Shown: positions 1 through 8,335, counted from the stretch's first letter. The stretch: DNA of 64,000 nucleotides from Qipengyuania sp. SS22 (GCF_025736935.1 NZ_CP107048.1:434001-498000); one strand, 5' to 3'. Translations and numbers: made by a program. The notes: generated by a model not told the origin, from the letters alone.

Positions 1-105
1 CGAAGGCGGCACCGGCTGCTGTCCGCCCTCGACATCGTTGAACACGCCGCGAACCTGCTCGACGAGCTTGAGGCGCAGGCGTTCGGACAGGCGGATCGGC
101 GGCAT
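1..105 (-). CDS. 5' fragment of a probable DUF2236/MpaB-type oxygenase (runs off the left edge)
   Basis: Only the first 35 codons are inside the window, read leftward from an ATG at 105. The peptide contains the stretch [16 protein letters not shown], which resembles the N-terminal signature of the DUF2236 (latex-clearing/MpaB-like oxygenase) family, where a VFND...G..PVP.SD motif precedes the histidine-rich body. That body is not visible here, so this is recognition from memory of one motif. The gene is divergent from cobS, with about 100 bp between the two starts. If the family is wrong, it remains an unidentified protein with an intact start. Confidence 0.45.
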   Translation of the reverse strand, partial: MPPIRLSERLRLKLVEQVRGVFNDVEGGQQPVPPS

Positions 106-212
106 CGACGCGACTATGCGGCCGCTTGCGGGGGGAGTCGAGCGGTGCTTGGGCCGGGCCGCAATTTCGTTGCTTGCAGCTACCTATCCATCCCGCTACC
201 CCGCCACACGCG

Positions 213-1205
213 ATGAACGATATGACCGACAAAAGCTTCGAAGCTTCCGCCAAGACCGTCCTTCCCGCGCCCGACATCACTGTCGATGTGCGCGAAACTT
301 TCGGGATCGATATCGACTGGCAGGTGCCCGCTTTCTCCAAACCCGATGAGCGCACGCCCGACCTCGACGAATCCTACGTGTTCGACCCGGACACCACGCT
401 GGCAATTCTTGCGGGCTTCGCACACGACCGCCGCGTGATGGTGCAGGGCTATCACGGCACGGGCAAATCGACGCATATCGAACAGGTCGCCGCGCGCCTC
501 AACTGGCCGTGTATCCGCATCAATCTTGATGCGCATATCAGCCGTATCGACCTTGTCGGGCGCGATGCCATCGTGCTGCGCGACGGGCTGCAGGTCACCG
601 AATTCCGCGAAGGCCTGCTGCCCTGGGCACTGCAACACCCGGTCGCACTGGTGTTCGACGAGTATGACGCGGGCCGCCCCGACGTGATGTTCGTGATCCA
701 GCGCGTGCTCGAACAGCAGGGCAAGCTGACCCTGCTCGACCAGAACCGCGTGATCCGCCCCGATCCGGGCTTCCGCCTGTTCGCCACCGCCAACACGGTC
801 GGTCTTGGCGATACCTCGGGTCTTTATCACGGCACGCAGCAGATCAACCAGGGCCAGATGGACCGCTGGAACATCGTCGTCGGGCTCAACTACCTGCCGG
901 CCGAGATCGAGCAGAAAATCGTCGACGCGAAGAACCCCGATATCGATCCCAAGATCCTCGCCGATATGATCAAGGTCGCCGACCTGTCGCGGCAGGGGTT
1001 CATCAATGGCGATATCTCGACCGTGATGAGCCCGCGGACGGTCATCACCTGGGCGCAGAACTACGCCATCTTCAAGGATGTCGGCTTCTCCTTCCGCCTC
1101 TCCTTCCTCAACAAATGCGACGAGGAAGAACGCATGCTGGTGGCCGAATATTACCAGCGCGTGTTCGGTGACGATTTGCCCGAGAGCGTGGTTGGCAAGG
1201 GTTAA
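213..1205 (+). CDS. cobS: Aerobic cobaltochelatase subunit CobS (AAA+ ATPase)
   Basis: 330 aa, the usual length for CobS. In the aerobic cobalamin pathway CobS and CobT form the AAA+ chaperone that drives cobalt insertion into hydrogenobyrinate a,c-diamide by CobN. Walker A is GYHGTGKS at about residues 79-86, and Walker B is VALVFDEYD at about 144-152. The later ATANTVG and MDRW stretches fit sensor 1 and the arginine-finger region. The ATG at 213 gives the family N-terminus; an upstream in-frame ATG at 126 would add 29 residues that look like non-coding sequence. The expected partner cobT does not follow: the next gene, 49 bp downstream, is a penicillin-binding protein. Identification is strong. 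Confidence 0.93.
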   Translation: MNDMTDKSFEASAKTVLPAPDITVDVRETFGIDIDWQVPAFSKPDERTPDLDESYVFDPDTTLAILAGFAHDRRVMVQGYHGTGKSTHIEQVAARLNWPCIRINLDAHISRIDLVGRDAIVLRDGLQVTEFREGLLPWALQHPVALVFDEYDAGRPDVMFVIQRVLEQQGKLTLLDQNRVIRPDPGFRLFATANTVGLGDTSGLYHGTQQINQGQMDRWNIVVGLNYLPAEIEQKIVDAKNPDIDPKILADMIKVADLSRQGFINGDISTVMSPRTVITWAQNYAIFKDVGFSFRLSFLNKCDEEERMLVAEYYQRVFGDDLPESVVGKG

Positions 1206-1254
1206 GGCAAGACCCCCTATCCATGACTGTGTTGTTCGTTTAACACAGTAGTCG

Positions 1255-3450
1255 ATGGGCCTATTCAACTTCTTCCGGCGCAGGCCGCAGCCGCTGGCGG
1301 AGCTTCCGTCGCACAGCGGCTATTACGCCACGCATGATGCGCTCGATTACGACGATTGGGACAGCCGGCTCGACCGGCTCGACAGCGCGCTCGACGCGGA
1401 AGAGAAGAAGCGTCTGCGCTGGTGGCAGCGCGACTACTGGCTTGGTCGGCGCAAGCGCTGGTGGCTGGGGCGCATTCTTGCGGCGATAATCGCCCTGTTC
1501 ATCGTGCTGGTTGCATGGCTGGCGATCACCGCACCGCTGTCGAAATCGCTCGAACCGATTGCCCCCCCGCAGATCACGCTGCTTGCCGCCGATGGCACGC
1601 CGATCGCGCGCAATGGCGCGATAACCGACGAACCGGTCGCGGTGGCGGACCTGCCGCCGCATGTCATCGCGGCGTTCCTGGCGACCGAGGACCGGCGGTT
1701 CTATTCGCATTGGGGAATCGACCCGCGCGGGATTGCCCGGGCGGCCTTCACCGGGACCGGCGGGGGCAGCACGATCACCCAGCAGCTGGCAAAGTTTACC
1801 TTCCTCACCCCCGAACGGACGCTGACGCGCAAGGCACGCGAGGCTCTGATCGCGTTCTGGCTGGAAAGCTGGCTGACAAAGGACGAGATCCTCAGCCGCT
1901 ACCTGTCCAACGCCTATTTCGGTGACAATGTTTACGGACTGCGCGCGGCGAGCCTGCACTATTTCTATCGCAAGCCGGAGAACCTGAAACCCAACCAGGC
2001 GGCGATGCTCGCAGGGCTGTTGCAGGCCCCCAGCGCCTATGCCCCGACGCGGCATTACGACCGTGCAGAACGGCGCATGCGGATCGTGGTGCAATCGATG
2101 GTCGATGCGGGCTATATTACCGAGGCCGAAGCCCGCGCGATGAAGCCGCCCGCGCTCGACGTGCGCACGCGCAACGATTTGCCCACGGGGACTTATTTCG
2201 CCGATTGGGCGCTGCCCGGTGCGCGCGAACTGACCGAGCAGGGCTATGAACGCCAGACGCTAACCACCACGCTCGACAGCCGCCTGCAGAATATCGCGCG
2301 GCAGGTGACGCAGGGCGCGCCGCTGGGCGGGGCGCAGGTCGCGCTCGTCGCGATGCGCCGCAATGGCGAAGTCGTGGCGATGATCGGCGGCAAGGATTAC
2401 GCAAAATCGCCCTTCAACCGCGCGACGCAGGCCAAGCGCCAGCCGGGATCGACGATAAAGACCTTCGTCTACTTGGCCGCATTGCGCGATGGCTGGTCGC
2501 CCGACGACGAGATCGCGAATACCGAGATCACCGAGGGCAGCTACCGCCCGCGCAATGCCAACGAGCGGTATTCGGAGACGATCACGTTGCGCGATGCGCT
2601 GGCCAAGTCGAGCAATGTCGCCACGCTGCGGCTGTTCAACGAAGTCGGCTCGGAGAAGGTCATCCAGACCGCGCGCGATTTCGGCATCCGTGCCTCTTTC
2701 GTCGAAGGCGATCCGAGCATCGCGCTGGGCTCTACCAGCATGAGCCTGATCGAACTGACCGCCGCCTATGCAGGCATCGCCGCCAACGCCTTCCCGGTCG
2801 AGCCGCATGCTTTCGCACGCGAGGAAAAGGGTTGGTGGGAACGCCTGTGGGACGGACCCGATACGCTATCACGCCGGACGCATGACGATATCCAGGGGAT
2901 GCTGCGCGCTGCCATCAATGACGGGACCGGGCGCGCGGCGATGCTGCGCGGGCCGAACTTCGGCAAAACCGGGACCAGCCAGGACAATCGCGATGCGCTG
3001 TTCGTCGGCTATGCGGGCGATCTGGTGGTCGGCGTATGGATCGGGAACGACGACAATTCGCCGCTCGCGGGCGGGATCAGCGGCGGCGGGTTGCCCGCGC
3101 AGATCTGGCGCGATTTCATGAATGGGGCAATGAATGTGAAGGCCGCGCCAAGCCAGCCCGCGCCGCGCGAACAAAACGATCCTGGCACGCCGATCGAGCC
3201 GCTCGATGTGCCCGGCCTCGATGACATTCCGCTGGGCGATGGCAATTCGCGCCTGCGCATCCGCGATGGCGAGGCGGTGTTCTCGACCGAGATCGACGGC
3301 TTCCCGGTCGACATCACCATTGGTGAGGACGGCCTCGGCTTGGACGAGCAAGCGATCGAGGAAGCTCGCCGGCGCGCGGACGAGCGCCGCTTCGAGGCGA
3401 TCCGCAACCGCCGCGACGAGCGGCTGCGCGAAACCGAGGACGCGGGATAA
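1255..3450 (+). CDS. Class A penicillin-binding protein (GT51 transglycosylase / transpeptidase)
   Basis: 731 aa bifunctional peptidoglycan synthase. After an acidic/Arg-rich cytoplasmic segment (1-70) there is one membrane segment at about 71-94. The GT51 domain follows: ATEDRRFYSHWGID (catalytic Glu about 145), GGGSTITQQLAK (about 170-180) and LSNAYFGDN. The transpeptidase domain has PGSTIK (nucleophile Ser about 399), SSN in AKSSNVATL, and KTGTS. It polymerises and cross-links glycan strands on the periplasmic face. An acidic C-terminal tail after about residue 620 contains the EIDGFPVDITIGEDGLG segment and ends in an Arg-rich helix. It sits between cobS and a convergent thioesterase pair, with its stop codon directly abutting the neighbour's stop. 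PBP1A-like versus PBP1C-like subclass is not resolved. Confidence 0.92.
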   Translation: MGLFNFFRRRPQPLAELPSHSGYYATHDALDYDDWDSRLDRLDSALDAEEKKRLRWWQRDYWLGRRKRWWLGRILAAIIALFIVLVAWLAITAPLSKSLEPIAPPQITLLAADGTPIARNGAITDEPVAVADLPPHVIAAFLATEDRRFYSHWGIDPRGIARAAFTGTGGGSTITQQLAKFTFLTPERTLTRKAREALIAFWLESWLTKDEILSRYLSNAYFGDNVYGLRAASLHYFYRKPENLKPNQAAMLAGLLQAPSAYAPTRHYDRAERRMRIVVQSMVDAGYITEAEARAMKPPALDVRTRNDLPTGTYFADWALPGARELTEQGYERQTLTTTLDSRLQNIARQVTQGAPLGGAQVALVAMRRNGEVVAMIGGKDYAKSPFNRATQAKRQPGSTIKTFVYLAALRDGWSPDDEIANTEITEGSYRPRNANERYSETITLRDALAKSSNVATLRLFNEVGSEKVIQTARDFGIRASFVEGDPSIALGSTSMSLIELTAAYAGIAANAFPVEPHAFAREEKGWWERLWDGPDTLSRRTHDDIQGMLRAAINDGTGRAAMLRGPNFGKTGTSQDNRDALFVGYAGDLVVGVWIGNDDNSPLAGGISGGGLPAQIWRDFMNGAMNVKAAPSQPAPREQNDPGTPIEPLDVPGLDDIPLGDGNSRLRIRDGEAVFSTEIDGFPVDITIGEDGLGLDEQAIEEARRRADERRFEAIRNRRDERLRETEDAG

Positions 3451-3870
3451 CTAGCCGGTCGGTTCGGCCATCAGGACATTCATCACTGCCGTCGCGATCG
3501 GGCGGCTGCGCTCGTCCTGCCACGCTTCGACGGTAATGTTCGCGCTGCGCCGACCAAGCTTGGTGATCCGCCCCATGGCATAGCTGGTGCGGCTCTTGCC
3601 TGCGGCAAGATATTGCACGGTAATGTTGATCGGCTTGAGCACGGCAGCACGGTCCTGCCGCGCCAGCTCGGCGCGCAAGACGGCGTAGCCCGCGGTTTCG
3701 AGCAGGCCGCCGGTCGCACCGCCATGGTAGTGATCGGGGCGCCCCTCGACCAGATCGTCGAACGGCACCGACAGGATTGGCGTGCCATCCTCCCAGCTAT
3801 CGAGCGTAATGCCGAGCGAGCGGGCATAGGGCGTCAGCGCCTCGATTTCGGGGATGTCCGCCATGTTCAC
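3451..3870 (-). CDS. PaaI-family hot-dog thioesterase (second of a pair)
   Basis: 139 aa, the normal size of a single hot-dog domain. The stretch YHGGATGGLLETAGYAVL corresponds to the PaaI/YbgC motif HGG...L.D.A, in which the region around the conserved Gly and the following acidic residue (here Glu) lines the active site. Such enzymes hydrolyse acyl-CoA thioesters; the substrate cannot be told from sequence. Its ATG (3868-3870) overlaps the stop of the upstream thioesterase by four bases (ATGA), so the two are translationally coupled and may form a heteromer. The stop codon lies immediately next to that of the convergent penicillin-binding protein gene. Confidence 0.82.
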   Translation of the reverse strand: MNMADIPEIEALTPYARSLGITLDSWEDGTPILSVPFDDLVEGRPDHYHGGATGGLLETAGYAVLRAELARQDRAAVLKPINITVQYLAAGKSRTSYAMGRITKLGRRSANITVEAWQDERSRPIATAVMNVLMAEPTG

Positions 3871-4313
3871 AGCCTCGCCGTCGATGCGATCTTCATGAAG
3901 ACCGCCTGGATATGCGCCACCGGATCACCGGCATCGCCATCATGCGCGAGGCCCCGGACGAAAGCCGCGCTGCGCGTGAGACGATAGCATTGCGACCGCC
4001 CGAACACGCTCGCGCCCTCACGCGCGGGACGTACGTAATCGACCCGCAGGTCGAGCGTGGCGATGGCGGAAAACTCGTCCATCGCGCGCCAGATCGCCAT
4101 GCCGCTGGCCATGTCCATCAGGCTGAGGATCGGTCCCGAGGCGAGCACGCGCTGGCCTTCTTCGCCGAGCAGGTCTTCACGCCATGGCAGTTCGAGTTCG
4201 ACCCAATCGTCGCCATGGTCCGAATATTTCAGCCCCAGCCAGCCGGGATGGCCGCGTCCCGTAAAGAAGGACGTCGCCTTGGAGGGATCGAATTTTCGCG
4301 GCTGCTCGCTCAT
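3867..4313 (-). CDS. PaaI-family hot-dog thioesterase (first of a pair)
   Basis: 148 aa. A hot-dog fold is indicated by LASGPILSLMDMASGMAIWRAMDEFSAIATLDLRVDYVRPAREGASVFGRSQ, where the central helix and the following TLDLRVDY.RPA strands are typical of the 4HBT/PaaI superfamily. The usual HGG is replaced by ASGP before the Asp-containing helix, a common variant. It probably hydrolyses a small acyl-CoA. It is the promoter-proximal gene of a two-thioesterase operon whose genes overlap by four bases. It is divergent from the peptide cassette beginning at 4446, with about 130 bp between them. Family is confident, substrate unknown. Confidence 0.8.
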   Translation of the reverse strand: MSEQPRKFDPSKATSFFTGRGHPGWLGLKYSDHGDDWVELELPWREDLLGEEGQRVLASGPILSLMDMASGMAIWRAMDEFSAIATLDLRVDYVRPAREGASVFGRSQCYRLTRSAAFVRGLAHDGDAGDPVAHIQAVFMKIASTARL

Positions 4314-4445
4314 TGCCTGCCGCGATAGCCGCGCAGTTCGCGCGCTTACAATGTTTTAATTTCAAGCCGACCGCCTGCTTCGCCAGTCTCGCAAGTGGCG
4401 GACGGGGACACGGGGTCGGGGTTCGCCCGAATGTAGGAGAACCAT

Positions 4446-4598
4446 ATGAAATTTCCCGAGATCGAGCTGGGCAGTCTGCCCGATCTGGATACGGCCACCG
4501 GGCTGTTCGGTAGCTTTTCGACCGCCGGGACGGACGATACGGTCGTGGCGATCATGGTCTATGTCTACGACCACATGCTGGTCGAAATGCTGCTCTGA
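4446..4598 (+). CDS. Small acidic 50-residue peptide, possible precursor peptide
   Basis: A short gene of 51 codons with an excellent Shine-Dalgarno sequence (AGGAG at 4435-4439, six bases before the ATG). The peptide starts MKFPEIELGSLPDLD, continues with a Gly/Ser/Thr-rich middle (ATGLFGSFSTAG), and ends with a hydrophobic, Tyr/Met-containing tail (VVAIMVYVYDHMLVEMLL). It has no Cys or Lys after position 2, is strongly acidic, and has no signal peptide. The next gene starts 15 bp after its stop. The layout, a short acidic leader-like half, a distinct C-terminal half and adjacent putative modifying enzymes, resembles ribosomally made peptide precursors, but I do not recognise the family. A structural small protein is the alternative. 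Confidence 0.62.
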   Translation: MKFPEIELGSLPDLDTATGLFGSFSTAGTDDTVVAIMVYVYDHMLVEMLL

Positions 4599-4613
4599 CC
4601 GGTTGGCGGCGAT

Positions 4614-5585
4614 ATGCACATCGATCCGCAAATCGGCGCGCTGCGCGGTGACGCTGCCGCGCAGCGCGCCATGAGCGAGGCGGTTGCCCAGGTCGTGGCG
4701 GAGTGCCGCAAGGACGCGGGACTGGCACCAGTCCTTCAGGATCTCGAGGCCTACGGTTCGGGGACAAGGCTGGTCGATTGTCCGGCGCTCACGGACCTCT
4801 TTGCCAATGGCGGCGCGGCGCTGAGTGTCACTGCGCCGGTGGTGGGGAAGCTGGTGGAAGTGCACCGCGCGTATCCGCTGGCACAGCTGGCATTCCGCCA
4901 CCAGTCGCGCCCGGGTTTCCACTTTCTCCAGCTGGCAGCGAAGGGGCGCGCCGCGCTGGGTCTGGCGCTCCACGACGATCAAGCGGCGCAGGATGCCAAT
5001 GCGGCGGCGACATTCCCGGATAGCGAATGGGACGAAATCGTGCTGGCGGGCGCGGCCGATATCGCGCTGCTCGAAATCCGCGGAGAGCAACGCGATCATG
5101 CGGTCATCGACAGCCGCTACCGCACCATCGAGGCAGGCGACCGACTCAGCTTTGCCGGTGCGGCCAAATCGCGGATGGTCCGCCGGGTTCATGGGCGTTT
5201 TCTCACTCTCCGCCTCACCCGGGTCGCCCCGCGGCCCCAGCCGACCCGCCAATTCGATCTCGCCTCGGGCAGGCTGGTGCATCGGGCGAGCGGGGACCGG
5301 CACGAAAGCCGTGACGAGATGATGATGGCTTTGCTCGGCAGGATGCGCCGCACGGATGCGGCGCCCGTGTTTGCAGCGATGTCCCGCTCGGGTAGCGATC
5401 ATTTGCGCTGGCAGGCGCTACGCGAGTGCCTGGCGCTCGACAGCGCGGCGGGATTTGCCGCGCTCGATAGGATTGCGACCGATGCGACCGATGACCTGGC
5501 GCCCGAGGCTGGCGCATTGCGCGCGCGGCTGGTGGAAGCCCATCCACAGCTCGCTCAATGGGAGCCCGCTCCATGCCCCGCGTAA
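4614..5585 (+). CDS. Unrecognised 323-residue protein of the peptide cassette (C-terminal helical repeat)
   Basis: Function not recognised. The protein is soluble, with no signal peptide or membrane segment. The middle part (about 70-215) is beta-rich with scattered His and Asp (FRHQSRPGFHFLQLAAKG, ALHDDQAAQD). The C-terminal 100 residues are alternating amphipathic helices reminiscent of HEAT-like repeats (DEMMMALLGRMRRTDAAPVFAAM, HLRWQALRECLAL). The downstream protein has a comparable helical end (RMRLACYEARAGL), suggesting a shared architecture. The gene lies 15 bp after the 50-residue peptide gene and overlaps the next gene by 13 bp, so the three are very probably one transcript. Its start is preceded only by a weak GGCGGCG purine tract, which fits coupling to the peptide gene. 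Confidence 0.72.
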   Translation: MHIDPQIGALRGDAAAQRAMSEAVAQVVAECRKDAGLAPVLQDLEAYGSGTRLVDCPALTDLFANGGAALSVTAPVVGKLVEVHRAYPLAQLAFRHQSRPGFHFLQLAAKGRAALGLALHDDQAAQDANAAATFPDSEWDEIVLAGAADIALLEIRGEQRDHAVIDSRYRTIEAGDRLSFAGAAKSRMVRRVHGRFLTLRLTRVAPRPQPTRQFDLASGRLVHRASGDRHESRDEMMMALLGRMRRTDAAPVFAAMSRSGSDHLRWQALRECLALDSAAGFAALDRIATDATDDLAPEAGALRARLVEAHPQLAQWEPAPCPA

Positions 5586-6469
5586 TCGCGAACCACGAAT
5601 CCCGATCGGCCAGCCTTGCTGAAACCGTCGAGGCGATTGCCGACGGGTTCGATCCCCGGGACTCGGGCAGCACCGTGGAAGCCGCGGCAGCGCTCGCGCG
5701 GCTGGCGAACAACCGCAGCTTTCTCGGCGACCTCATGATCGATCACTTGCGCGAGCGGCATCGCGATACATTCGAGGACAGCGCCTATGGTCCGCAGGTC
5801 ATCGTGCTGTCGCCGCTGGTCGACGGTTGTTTCCTGCGCGCCAATATCTGGCCGAGCGAGGACGAAAGCTGCTTCCGCAGCAGCGGTGCGGGCAGTTTCG
5901 TCTATGGCGTCCCGCACGACCACAATTTCGATTTCCTCACTGCGGGTTATTTCGGCCCCGGCTATCGCAGCGACTATTACGAGATCGACTATCCCTCGAT
6001 CGCCGGATTTACAGGCGAACGCGTGGCTTTGCGGTTCGTCGAGCGCAGTGCGCTGCACGAGGGACGGCTGATGCACTACCGCGCGCATGTCGATGTTCAT
6101 GCGCAGCTGCCGCCCGAGGCGACCTCGGTGTCGCTCAATATCATGCGGGTCGGGGCGGGGCAGGACTGGTTCGACCAATATGGCTTCGACCTAGAGCGGT
6201 CCCGAGTGAGCGCGGTGCTGAACCCCTCGGCCAGCGAGACCTTCTTGCGCTGCGCAGTGGCGCTGGGTGATGCTGACGCCCTCGACTTGGCCGAAGACTT
6301 CGGACGCCACCATCCCAGCGGACGGATGCGGCTAGCCTGCTACGAGGCGCGCGCGGGCCTTGCCAGCAGCGCGGCGGAGCGCGACGCCCTGTGGCGCGAG
6401 GCCGAACTGGCGGGGAATGTGATGCTGGCACGCGAGGCGCAGGCGCGCCGCGCCCGAATTCAGCCATAG
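5573..6469 (+). CDS. Cupin/cysteine-dioxygenase-like protein of unknown role
   Basis: 298 aa from the ATG at 5573, chosen because GGGAG at 5560-5564 lies eight bases upstream; an earlier in-frame ATG at 5558 is possible. Residues about 75-195 look like a cupin. YGVPHDHNFDF (H115 and H117) matches the H-x-H of cupin motif 1, and LHEGRLMHYRAHVDVHAQLP (H168, H172 and H176) could supply the motif 2 ligand. A non-heme metal dioxygenase or binding protein is therefore plausible. After about 215 it becomes helical (LRCAVALGDADALDLAEDF), similar in style to the upstream protein. It overlaps that gene by 13 bp and its tail overlaps the convergent 53-residue gene by 10 bp. The biological substrate is unknown. 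Confidence 0.72.
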   Translation: MPRVIANHESRSASLAETVEAIADGFDPRDSGSTVEAAAALARLANNRSFLGDLMIDHLRERHRDTFEDSAYGPQVIVLSPLVDGCFLRANIWPSEDESCFRSSGAGSFVYGVPHDHNFDFLTAGYFGPGYRSDYYEIDYPSIAGFTGERVALRFVERSALHEGRLMHYRAHVDVHAQLPPEATSVSLNIMRVGAGQDWFDQYGFDLERSRVSAVLNPSASETFLRCAVALGDADALDLAEDFGRHHPSGRMRLACYEARAGLASSAAERDALWREAELAGNVMLAREAQARRARIQP

Positions 6470-6621
6470 AGCATTGCGAACAGCGCGAAGCCGAGGATCA
6501 GGAAGATCGCTGCAATGATCGCCAGCGCCCGCGACAGCGCGCGTTCGCGGTGGCCCAGCCCGGTGTCGGAATCCGCACCGTCGCCGGTAACGAGGTGCTT
6601 GAGGGCGTCGATCAGCCGCAT
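6460..6621 (-). CDS. 53-residue single-pass membrane peptide
   Basis: A small protein beginning MRLIDALKHLVTGDG, with a charged linker and one C-terminal hydrophobic helix (about residues 32-52, ALAIIAAIFLILGFALFAMLYG). It follows ruvX on the same strand with only 11 bp between them, at the end of the long pyrE-to-ruvX operon. No family is recognised. Its size and topology fit small inner-membrane peptides often annotated as hypothetical next to ruvX-type genes. Its stop overlaps the end of the convergent cupin-like gene. Support comes from position, start codon and clean TM topology rather than homology. Confidence 0.55.
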   Translation of the reverse strand: MRLIDALKHLVTGDGADSDTGLGHRERALSRALAIIAAIFLILGFALFAMLYG

Positions 6622-6632
6622 CGCGGCTGGCA

Positions 6633-7121
6633 CTATAACCCGCCGCCGGCCAGCGCGTCTATCGCGCCCTGCAGGATGATCGCAGCGGCATGGCTGTCGA
6701 TCTTGGTGGCGCGTTTGGCGCGGCTCATGTCCTGCCCGATCATTGCCGCCTCGGCGCTCGAGGTCGACCAGCGCTCGTCCCACAGGAGCACGGGCAATTC
6801 GAGCGTCTGCGCAAGGTTGCGCGCATAAGCGCGGCTGGCCTGCGCGCGTGGCCCCTCGGTTCCGTCCATATTGCGTGGCAGGCCGATCACCACACCGGCA
6901 ATTTTCCGCTCGACAACGATTGCGCGCAGGGCGCCGCAATCCTTGGTGAACTTGCTGCGCGTGATCGTCTTGCCCGCGGTGGCATAACGCCAGCTGGCAT
7001 CGCAGGTGGCGACGCCGATGGTCTTGGTGCCCAGGTCGAGCCCGAGCAATGCGCCGCCTTCCGCCAGCACGTCGCCATAGGTCAGCGCGTTGTCGGTTAC
7101 GAGGCCCGCGCTGCCGTCCAT
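6633..7121 (-). CDS. ruvX: RuvX/YqgF-family putative Holliday junction resolvase (pre-16S rRNA nuclease)
   Basis: 162 aa with the RNase H-like fold signatures of the family: LLGLDLGTKTIGVA (catalytic Asp about 29), VVIGLPRNMDGTEGPRAQ, LLWDERWSTSSAEAAM and a C-terminal KIDSHAAAIILQGAID. YqgF proteins act on Holliday junctions in vitro and on the 5' end of 16S pre-rRNA in vivo. The start at 7121 lies within the end of the upstream DUF3089 gene (25 bp overlap). An in-frame GTG seven codons later would remove a non-conserved N-terminus. Identification is confident. Confidence 0.9.
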   Translation of the reverse strand: MDGSAGLVTDNALTYGDVLAEGGALLGLDLGTKTIGVATCDASWRYATAGKTITRSKFTKDCGALRAIVVERKIAGVVIGLPRNMDGTEGPRAQASRAYARNLAQTLELPVLLWDERWSTSSAEAAMIGQDMSRAKRATKIDSHAAAIILQGAIDALAGGGL

Positions 7122-8335
7122 GCCTTCACCCGTGCAATGACATCTTCCTGCAAATTCTTCCAGAACAGCGGGATATCGTAAACGTGGTAATTGCCGCCCG
7201 GGAGCACGCCTTCGCCCAGTTCGGGCGGATTGCCGATATAAAGCAGGCCATCAGCGCCGCAGCGGGCCGGGACCGCGCCTGCGACCAGTTCGCCTTTCGA
7301 AAGGCTTTCATCGGGAACCAGCGTGCCCAGATTGGCGCTGGCGGGGGCACCGCCATTAGCGCTGCCGGTCAGCGGATTGACGCACAATATAGGCCCGGTC
7401 CCCCGCGGCTCGCCATCATAGCCGACGGTGGCCTCGTAGCGGCGCATGATCATGTCGGCATCGCCATCGTCGGAAAAGGCCGACCAGGCGAGCAGGCATT
7501 GCGCCTGGTCCGCCGAAGCGCAGGCGGGGAAGGGCAGCGAGGGCAGGTCATGCTCGACCGATACCGGCCAGCCGGGCGCGTAAACTGCGGCAATCCGCGC
7601 TTCGAGCGGTGTGTCCGCAACCTTGTCCTGCAGCAGACGCAGGATATGCGAGGCCCCCTGACTATGCCCGGCGAGCACGATCGGCTTGTTCTCGTCCACG
7701 CTGTCGAGGAAATAGTCGAACGCCTGCGCGACATCGGCATAGGCGGCATCGATCGCCTGCTGCGCTTCGGGCCGGTTGGTGAGGAAAGCACCCGCCGCCG
7801 CCTGACGGTATTTGGGCGCCCACAATTCGTCCGCGCGATTGAACGGGCTGGCAAGACCTTTGAGGAACACGCGCGCGCGATTGTTGGTGGTCGCATCCTC
7901 CAGCGTCGCGTTCCAGTCGCCGCCCGCCTGGATATAGCTGGTCGGCGGAACGAAGAAGACCGCGAACTCGGGCAGCGCCTCCGGGTCCGCCGCTTCGCCG
8001 GTGGTGGAGGTGGTGGTCGCAAGCGGATCGCCTCGGTCGAGGCTCTGTTCGGCAGCGGGGGCGTCGGGCGAAGGTTCGCGTATCGCGGGGTCGGGCTGGG
8101 TTTCGGCCACCGCGGGCTGATAGCGCGCCGGATCGCTGGTGCCGAGGCCGGGGCGCGAATACCACATCTCCGGGTCCTGATAGGCATTGGCGTCGAGCGG
8201 CGCCTGTTCGACGAATTCGCCACGCGGAACGAAGGCGATCTCGGTCGCTTCGCGCGACCAGATCGTCAGCGCGATCCCGCCGATAATGACCAGCACGATG
8301 CAGACCGCGATGAAGTACAGGAACTTACGCGCCAT
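7097..8335 (-). CDS. DUF3089 alpha/beta-hydrolase-like membrane-anchored protein
   Basis: 412 aa from ATG 8335; a GTG at 8344 is an alternative. An N-terminal uncleaved anchor (FLYFIAVCIVLVIIGGIALTIW) is followed by a periplasmic domain. The DUF3089 signatures are present: AVFFVPPTSYIQAGGDWNA, LASPFNRADELWAPKYRQA, the nucleophile elbow VLAGHSQGASHILRLL, and a conserved C-terminus with GNYHVYDIPLFW. The family is a lipase-like alpha/beta hydrolase of unknown substrate, common in sphingomonads. The low-complexity Pro/Thr/Glu segment at about 70-125 is probably a linker. It overlaps both neighbours (AI-2E permease upstream, ruvX downstream), so it belongs to the pyrE-lepB operon. Confidence 0.85.
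   Translation of the reverse strand: MARKFLYFIAVCIVLVIIGGIALTIWSREATEIAFVPRGEFVEQAPLDANAYQDPEMWYSRPGLGTSDPARYQPAVAETQPDPAIREPSPDAPAAEQSLDRGDPLATTTSTTGEAADPEALPEFAVFFVPPTSYIQAGGDWNATLEDATTNNRARVFLKGLASPFNRADELWAPKYRQAAAGAFLTNRPEAQQAIDAAYADVAQAFDYFLDSVDENKPIVLAGHSQGASHILRLLQDKVADTPLEARIAAVYAPGWPVSVEHDLPSLPFPACASADQAQCLLAWSAFSDDGDADMIMRRYEATVGYDGEPRGTGPILCVNPLTGSANGGAPASANLGTLVPDESLSKGELVAGAVPARCGADGLLYIGNPPELGEGVLPGGNYHVYDIPLFWKNLQEDVIARVKAWTAARAS

Noticed and set aside
180..1268. Minus-strand frame opposite cobS
   Set aside because: Low-complexity translation without motifs; cobS on the other strand is intact.
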